Origin: a virus
IMG/VR virus record: IMGVR_UViG_3300030388_000411
Location: 1-26,394 of that record
Length of the DNA stretch: 26,394 nt
Direction: 5' to 3' (one strand)
The translations under genes and the position numbers were made by a program. Every line of letters begins with the position of its first letter. Positions within the stretch are counted from its first letter, which is position 1. Shown here piece after piece: positions 23,588-26,394 of the stretch. The notes beneath the pieces were generated by a model. The model worked only from the letters and a program-made list of their open reading frames with translations, did not search any database and was not told the DNA's origin.

Positions 23588-23818
23588 TTAATTGTGTTCT
23601 TTGCATGTTGGGCACATTCTAAGTTCTTGGTCTAATTCATCACCGCAACAAGAATAAAAACAATTATTGCAATATTTGTTGTCTTCCTCGTTTAGTTCTA
23701 TTTCTTCAGGTGTCAAATCTGCAGCGCATAGAGTACACAAAACCGCTTCTTCTGTGTTCTCTGTTGGGTCATCTCCATAAGTTGACCTAGTGGCTTTTAT
23801 ATAGCTTTCAAAATTCAT
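23588..23818 (-). CDS. Small double zinc-ribbon protein
   Basis: This 76-residue protein carries eight cysteines: C28-x2-C31, C50-x2-C53, C57-C58 and C69-x2-C72. They fit one zinc site from the first two pairs and possibly a second from C57/C58 with C69/C72. The linker between the pairs is acidic (ADLTPEEIELNEEDNKY), and the end, CPTCKEHN, is typical of zinc ribbons. It overlaps the upstream 47-residue ORF by 11 bases and lies 28 bases before the GP88 gene. A partner or regulator role is a guess. Confidence 0.65.
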   Translation of the reverse strand: MNFESYIKATRSTYGDDPTENTEEAVLCTLCAADLTPEEIELNEEDNKYCNNCFYSCCGDELDQELRMCPTCKEHN

Positions 23819-23951
23819 TTTTTTTGTTTTTTAATTTCTTAAATTCTGTTAAATATTTATCATGCTTTTGCTGTCTTGTCTCGTCTTGATATGTTGCAAG
23901 CTTATGAAGTGAAAAAGACAGGGCTATAATAATTAAAATTTTTATTATCAT
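23808..23951 (-). CDS. Small membrane-anchored ORF (47 codons)
   Basis: ATG 23951 to TGA 23808 encodes MIIKILIIIALSFSLHKLAT, followed by a charged 27-residue tail (YQDETRQQKHDKYLTEF, ending KLKNKKNEF). The first 18 residues form one hydrophobic membrane segment or signal anchor, and the rest would face one side of the membrane. It starts 4 bases after the upstream gene's stop and overlaps the zinc-ribbon start by 11 bases, which is the spacing expected of a real gene in an operon. No family recognised. Confidence 0.55.
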   Translation of the reverse strand: MIIKILIIIALSFSLHKLATYQDETRQQKHDKYLTEFKKLKNKKNEF

Positions 23952-23955
23952 TTTA

Positions 23956-24303
23956 TTATATTTTATTGTGAAAGATTATATTTTTTAAGTCTGTTTGTAT
24001 TTGCTCAACTTCCTGTTCAGTAGCTGCAAAAATATTATAAATTTGCATTAAATCCTTGCTTTGGTTGGTTGTGTACTCTAGAATTTGCACCGCTTCAGAA
24101 ATTTTTAATTCACCGACAAAATTATATTTGTTTAAATTTTCTATAATATCCTTGTAATTTTGAGGATACGGGAAACTGTTTATTTCTAATTGAATTATTC
24201 TTTCAGCCTTCAATTTTTGTTTTAATGTGTAATTTTTCAAAATATAATTTTTTAAGTTTGCCAATATTGACACTGTAAAGATACAAATAAATTTGATATA
24301 CAA
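23956..24303 (-). CDS. Helical protein of unknown function, first gene of the GP88 cassette
   Basis: The open frame is 115 residues with no ATG near its beginning. Possible starts are TTG 24303, GTG 24273 and TTG 24264. TTG 24303 coincides with the -33 element of a promoter-like sequence (24276-24303), which, if real, would favour 24273 or 24264 (LANLKNYILKNYTLKQK). The remainder is helical and moderately charged: ERIIQLEINSFPYPQNYKDI, NLNKYNFVGELKISEAVQIL, a DLMQIYNIFAATEQEVEQI helix. Nothing suggests catalysis. It precedes the membrane ORF by 4 bases. Unknown function; start uncertain. Confidence 0.5.
   Translation of the reverse strand: MYIKFICIFTVSILANLKNYILKNYTLKQKLKAERIIQLEINSFPYPQNYKDIIENLNKYNFVGELKISEAVQILEYTTNQSKDLMQIYNIFAATEQEVEQIQTDLKNIIFHNKI
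24276..24303 (-). promoter_or_regulatory. Bacteroidota-type promoter candidate before GP88 cassette
   Basis: On the minus strand TTG (24303-24301), 17 bases, then TATCTTTA (24283-24276). The Bacteroidota consensus is TTG, 17-23 bases, then TAnnTTTG, so one base of the -7 box differs. It is located precisely ahead of the cassette that ends at the 22709 terminator. AT-rich DNA makes chance matches likely, so confidence is modest. Confidence 0.4.
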
Positions 24304-24515
24304 TACAAATAATTTATAAATGTTTACAAAGGTGCTAATTTATTTTAATTCTAAATAAGAAAATATATTTTTGCAGTATATAGGAACGCATGCACGCAAA
24401 TAGCAAAATATTTGATCTGACAAAATAAAAAGGATAAAGTTATTAACAATTAGATTATATAGAATGGTTCTAAATAAGATAAAAATTGCTCTTTATATCC
24501 CTTATAACATACCTA

Positions 24516-24578
24516 GCAGTTTCAACAGGTTTGGCAGTTTCAGCAGTTTCAGCAGTTTCAACAGGTTTAGCAGTTTCA
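24516..24578. repeat. Seven tandem 9-bp units (iteron-like)
   Basis: Reading the plus strand, the order is A-B-A-A-A-B-A, where A is GCAGTTTCA (five perfect copies) and B is ACAGGTTTG or ACAGGTTTA. The units are directly adjacent. Because 9 is a multiple of 3, both strands stay open across the array in some frames, but no ATG starts such a frame. Iterons bound by replication initiators, or regulator-binding arrays, are possible roles. Confidence 0.75.
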
Positions 24579-24596
24579 GGAAAATTTAAGAAAATC

Positions 24597-24659
24597 TTTT
24601 TTAAAAAATAAAAATAAAAATAAATTTAAAATTTAAAAAATAAAATTTAAAAATAAAAA
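24597..24659. other. 63-bp A/T-only tract
   Basis: Every base from 24597 to 24659 is A or T, with runs of T/A of 4-6 and AAAAT/AAATTT repeats on the plus strand. It starts 18 bp from the tandem repeats. Such tracts melt easily and often mark replication origins; alternatively it is the T-rich tail of a terminator on the minus strand. Confidence 0.6.
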
Positions 24660-24662
24660 GAA

Positions 24663-24683
24663 CTGAATAAAAATATTAATCAG
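24663..24683 (-). terminator. Weak terminator candidate after the early operon
   Basis: CTGA at 24663 pairs with TCAG at 24680-24683 and, after a mismatch, TAA pairs with TTA. On the minus strand it is followed by TTCTTTTTATTTTT. It lies 11 bases after the stop of the helix-turn-helix gene. The stem is short and AT-rich, so it is weak. Confidence 0.3.
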
Positions 24684-24694
24684 CTTAGTGAATA

Positions 24695-24892
24695 TTACTT
24701 TAGATAGGTCTTTAACCTAAGTATCTTATTGATGATTGATTGACTTACCTTATACTTAATAGCTAACTGATGCTGAGTATAAACTCCTTTAGCATACTCT
24801 AGTCTAATAATCTCTGCTTCCTCTAAGGTAAACTTCCTCTTAGCATATCCACCACCTCTCCTATCCTTCCTGTCGTATAAATTTACACTCAT
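24695..24892 (-). CDS. Small helix-turn-helix DNA-binding protein
   Basis: This 65-residue protein has a basic N-terminus (DRKDRRGGGYAKRK), a helix FTLEEAEIIRLEYAKG at about 21-36 and a helix-turn-helix at about 38-60 (YTQHQLAIKYKVSQSIINKI). This arrangement is common in short phage and mobile-element proteins with a homeodomain-like or resolvase-type HTH. It could be the regulator that binds repeats in the adjoining gap. It starts by a 4-base overlap with the nuclease stop (ATGA-type). Confidence 0.75.
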   Translation of the reverse strand: MSVNLYDRKDRRGGGYAKRKFTLEEAEIIRLEYAKGVYTQHQLAIKYKVSQSIINKILRLKTYLK

Positions 24893-25290
24893 ATTGTTTT
24901 GTTAAAGTAGGCATCTATAACCTCTAATGATTGATCTAATCCTTTAGTAACCCTAGCACAATAACCTTGTTCGTTAAGGTATGCTATCCATTCTTTCTGT
25001 TCTTTAGTTGGGTAAGATTTCTTATCCTTTTTTATTTCAAGAAACAATCCATGATACATTTCTCCTTTGAGGGTACCCCCCTCCCCCTTATCCCCCTCTA
25101 CCCCCCTCTCCATAGGAAAACAGATTTGTAGATCAGGGAAGCCTTTTACATAACCTGTAGCCTTAGCCTTCACAGCTTGTTTAAAAGATGTTCTAATGCC
25201 TCCTAAAGAAGCACAGTACATTACTTTAGGGTACTTAAACTTTAGGTAAGTGATTACGCTTTTTTGTACTTCTTCTTCTTGATTTCTCAA
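24889..25290 (-). CDS. VRR-NUC nuclease
   Basis: This protein of up to 133 residues has the VRR-NUC signature: EEEVQKSVITYLKFKYPKV near 5-23, a SLGGIRTS segment near 28-35, GFPDLQICF near 50-58 and LFLEIKKDKKSY near 82-93, followed by Gln98 in KEQKEW. Asp53, Glu85 and Lys87 are the likely metal-binding PD-(D/E)xK residues. The family acts on branched DNA in phage replication and repair. No ATG lies before the motif; the only start in frame is TTG 25290, inside a 56-base overlap with the upstream gene. Residues 62-72 (RGVEGDKGEGG) form a Gly-rich insert encoded by four G-runs, unusual for this genome. Confidence 0.9.
   Translation of the reverse strand: MRNQEEEVQKSVITYLKFKYPKVMYCASLGGIRTSFKQAVKAKATGYVKGFPDLQICFPMERGVEGDKGEGGTLKGEMYHGLFLEIKKDKKSYPTKEQKEWIAYLNEQGYCARVTKGLDQSLEVIDAYFNKTI
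25076..25106 (-). other. Four-run G-quadruplex motif within the nuclease gene
   Basis: On the coding strand the runs are GGGGGG, GGGGG, GGGGG and GGGGGG, separated by TAGA, ATAA and A (a further GA-rich flank precedes). The motif fulfils G3+ with loops of 1-7. It would occur in both the DNA and mRNA. It stands out in a genome where runs of four G are rare. Confidence 0.7.
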
Positions 25291-25471
25291 CTTTAGTTTT
25301 TTTAATTGATTGCTTAATTTCTCTACGAATCTCCATCATCTTATTGTAGACTTTGATTTCTAACTCTGCATTATCTAATCCGAGTTCAATGATTTCTTCC
25401 TGAGCTTCTCTTAGTCTTAGGTTGAGGTAGATGCAATAGAACAGTACAACTACAAACAGTATGATTTCCAT
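25235..25471 (-). CDS. Small membrane-anchored coiled-coil protein
   Basis: This 78-residue protein begins MEIILFVVVLFYCIYLNL, a single membrane segment, followed by a predicted coiled coil (REAQEEIIELGLDNAELEIKV, about 21-41) and a basic tail (KSRRRSTKKRNHL). Anchored helical proteins of this form occur in phages as spanin- or receptor-related or replication-membrane factors; none can be chosen. It starts 11 bases after the preceding stop and its last 56 bases overlap the nuclease frame. Confidence 0.6.
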   Translation of the reverse strand: MEIILFVVVLFYCIYLNLRLREAQEEIIELGLDNAELEIKVYNKMMEIRREIKQSIKKTKVEKSRRRSTKKRNHLPKV

Positions 25472-25482
25472 ATATTGTTTAT

Positions 25483-25722
25483 TTAATAATTAGTGTTTCC
25501 ATATTGACCTTCAACATAGATGCTCTTGAACATAATGTCCATTTCTTTATTGCCTGATTTAAGTTGTCTTAAAATCTTAGCATTAACTTCCTTGTCTTTT
25601 CTTATCATATCAACATCACTCGTTAAAGCAAATGTATCAATTATTTTATACTTATAGTGCCTCACAGAACCTTTCTTTCTGTAACCATACTCTATGATAA
25701 CCCTATAGATAGGGCTAGACAA
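25483..25722 (-). CDS. Small early protein, function unknown
   Basis: The frame has 79 residues beginning at TTG 25722 (SSPIYRVIIEYGYRKKGS); the first internal ATG is at residue 39, which would remove the N-terminal strands, so TTG is preferred. It overlaps the preceding gene by 8 bases. The N-terminus with YRVIIEY, KIIDTFALTS and a basic central helix KEVNAKILRQLKS suggests a small alpha/beta fold. Not recognised as a named family. Together with the nuclease it is one of two genes in this operon that seem to use TTG. Confidence 0.5.
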   Translation of the reverse strand: MSSPIYRVIIEYGYRKKGSVRHYKYKIIDTFALTSDVDMIRKDKEVNAKILRQLKSGNKEMDIMFKSIYVEGQYGNTNY

Positions 25723-25984
25723 CCTCTTTAATTTTCTCTAACTCAAATTCTAAATGAGCTATTGCCTTGATAATGCACTCGTTAGGTTTTGAGTGTTTCT
25801 TTTCTGCTCTTAGTAAATAGGTAACAGCAGTTCCAATGTTGTATGATAAATCAAATCCTGATACAACCTTCCTTGCTTCATATCCATTATTACCTATGTA
25901 GTAATGAGGTATTCTCTCGTCCCCCTCTATATCTACCTCCCTCCAATTAGAGATTGTGTTTTCAGTATTATTTTTTCTGCTCAT
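25715..25984 (-). CDS. DUF3310 family protein
   Basis: This 89-residue protein has the core seen in DUF3310 proteins: a His-Tyr near residue 27, then NGYEARKVVSGFDLSYNIG, AVTYLLRAEKKHSKP near 53-67 and AIAHLEFELEKI near 74-85. The family is widespread in phages; T7 gp1.7, a nucleotide kinase, is often cited as a relative, but kinase function for this protein is only a possibility. It overlaps the upstream membrane gene by 17 bases and the downstream gene by 8, as part of the early operon. Confidence 0.85.
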   Translation of the reverse strand: MSRKNNTENTISNWREVDIEGDERIPHYYIGNNGYEARKVVSGFDLSYNIGTAVTYLLRAEKKHSKPNECIIKAIAHLEFELEKIKEVV

Positions 25985-26195
25985 TTTGTTTTTGTATTTC
26001 GCTATAAGTTCTGTTTCTATCGTGTGCTAGTCCTCCTGTCCTAGTTACTACTTTATCTCTCTTATCCATCTGCTCCATCCTCCATATAATCTTTTCGTTC
26101 TGATTGTTTTTTATCTTTCTTTCAATCATACTCATAAATATAATCATAAGAATTATCAAAGCAAACAAACACATTATCATTTTAAATATCATCAT
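25968..26195 (-). CDS. Small membrane protein of early operon
   Basis: This 75-residue protein begins with MMIFKMIMCLFALIILM and continues with IIFMSM, a single long membrane segment (about residues 3-23), then a basic polar tail (ERKIKNNQNEKIIWRM, QMDKRDKVVTRTGG). It begins at ATG 26195 (a second ATG at 26192 is equally possible), overlapping the preceding ORF by 4 bases in ATGA style. No family recognised. It could help anchor a complex to the membrane. Confidence 0.55.
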   Translation of the reverse strand: MMIFKMIMCLFALIILMIIFMSMIERKIKNNQNEKIIWRMEQMDKRDKVVTRTGGLAHDRNRTYSEIQKQNEQKK

Positions 26196-26368
26196 TGTGT
26201 TAAGATTTTTAATAATTGATTTGAAGTATATATTCTATCATCCCCATCATAATTTTCATATATCATTGTAAAGTTATCATCTTTCCAAGTCCATAAAGAC
26301 TTGACATTCTTTTTAATATTGTCTTTCAATATCCATTTGATTGTTTTGTATGTTCTTTTTTCTTCCAT
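26192..26368 (-). CDS. Small 58-codon early protein
   Basis: ATG 26368 to TGA 26192 encodes MEEKRTYKTIKWILKDNIKK, NVKSLWTWKDDNFTMIYENY and DGDDRIYTSNQLLKILTQ. It is a compact mixed protein with a basic start and an acidic DGDD turn, Trp/Tyr-rich. The stop overlaps the next gene's ATG (4 bases), and the start follows the stop of the (cut) upstream frame by 3 bases, an operon-like arrangement that supports coding. Unknown function. Confidence 0.6.
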   Translation of the reverse strand: MEEKRTYKTIKWILKDNIKKNVKSLWTWKDDNFTMIYENYDGDDRIYTSNQLLKILTQ

Positions 26369-26394
26369 AGTTTAATATCCAAATTCTTTGCAGC

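Larger units (their letters stand above)
24304..24694 (-). other. Gene-free gap with tandem repeats and A/T tract
   Basis: No ATG-initiated frame longer than about 18 codons exists on the minus strand here. The stretch contains seven 9-bp tandem units (24516-24578), a 63-bp A/T-only tract (24597-24659) and a weak hairpin (24663-24683) next to the end of the helix-turn-helix gene. Closer to the cassette it has a GCATGC palindrome near 24388. It separates the early-type operon from the GP88 cassette and may be a replication origin or control region. Confidence 0.5.

Noticed and set aside
24486-24611. Open frames across the 9-bp tandem repeats on both strands (AVSTGLAVS on plus, PETAKPVETA on minus)
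   Set aside because: The 9-base unit keeps frames open automatically and no ATG begins either frame. Only a TTG could start the plus frame. Treated as repeat, although a remnant of a gene cannot be excluded.
24304-24694. CRISPR array possibility for the tandem repeats
   Set aside because: Units are 9 bp and directly adjacent, without spacers.
26372-26394. End of an upstream frame (CKEFGY then TAA) at the right edge
   Set aside because: Only seven codons are in the window. It fits the operon spacing, but cannot be supported as a gene.

Overview
The window is a piece of a tailed-phage genome (siphovirus-type, HK97-fold capsid) that very probably infects a member of the Bacteroidota, most likely a flavobacterium. 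The basis is: very AT-rich DNA; starts that mostly lack a Shine-Dalgarno sequence and follow A-rich leaders; a TTG-N17-TATCTTTA promoter-like element close to the Bacteroidota consensus; and structural proteins of types I know from Bacteroidota phages. Every gene I accept is on the minus strand, so transcription runs from high to low coordinates. No integrase, tRNA, polymerase, endolysin or holin is recognisable. The left end cuts a virion-protein gene and the right end stops inside or just after another small gene.

Right block (about 26394 to 24695): a tightly overlapping early-type operon. In transcription order it holds a 58-aa protein, a membrane protein, a DUF3310 protein, two small unknowns, a VRR-NUC nuclease and a helix-turn-helix protein. 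A 390-bp gene-free gap follows, with seven 9-bp tandem repeats beside a 63-bp tract of pure A/T.

Middle block (24303 to 22709): a self-contained cassette with a promoter-like element at its head and a good hairpin-plus-T-run terminator at its end. It encodes an unknown 115-aa protein, a 47-aa membrane peptide, a zinc-ribbon protein, a GP88-family protein with a Cys cluster, and two very short overlapping ORFs of 35 and 25 codons. A 680-bp gene-free leader (22708 to 22033) follows, with direct repeats, a palindrome and a hairpin; it is the likely control region of the late genes.

Late block (22032 to 1): a small virion-like protein, a Cys-motif/charged protein, terminase small and large subunits, an unknown, a tail-assembly chaperone with a clear -1 frameshift site, three large tail proteins, a further tail protein, a tail-completion-like protein, the tape measure, three small proteins (two Cys-rich), then the head: ClpP-like protease with scaffold tail, major capsid protein, two paralogous tube-like proteins, a small protein, portal, head-tail adaptor and a fibre-like protein. 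The order is unusual, because the whole tail module lies between terminase and the capsid/portal genes and the portal comes after the capsid gene.

Most noteworthy: the T9 slippery site in the chaperone gene, the promoter-to-terminator cassette with the GP88 protein, the 9-bp repeats next to the A/T tract, a four-run G-quadruplex motif inside the nuclease gene, and carbohydrate-binding-like modules grafted onto several tail proteins.
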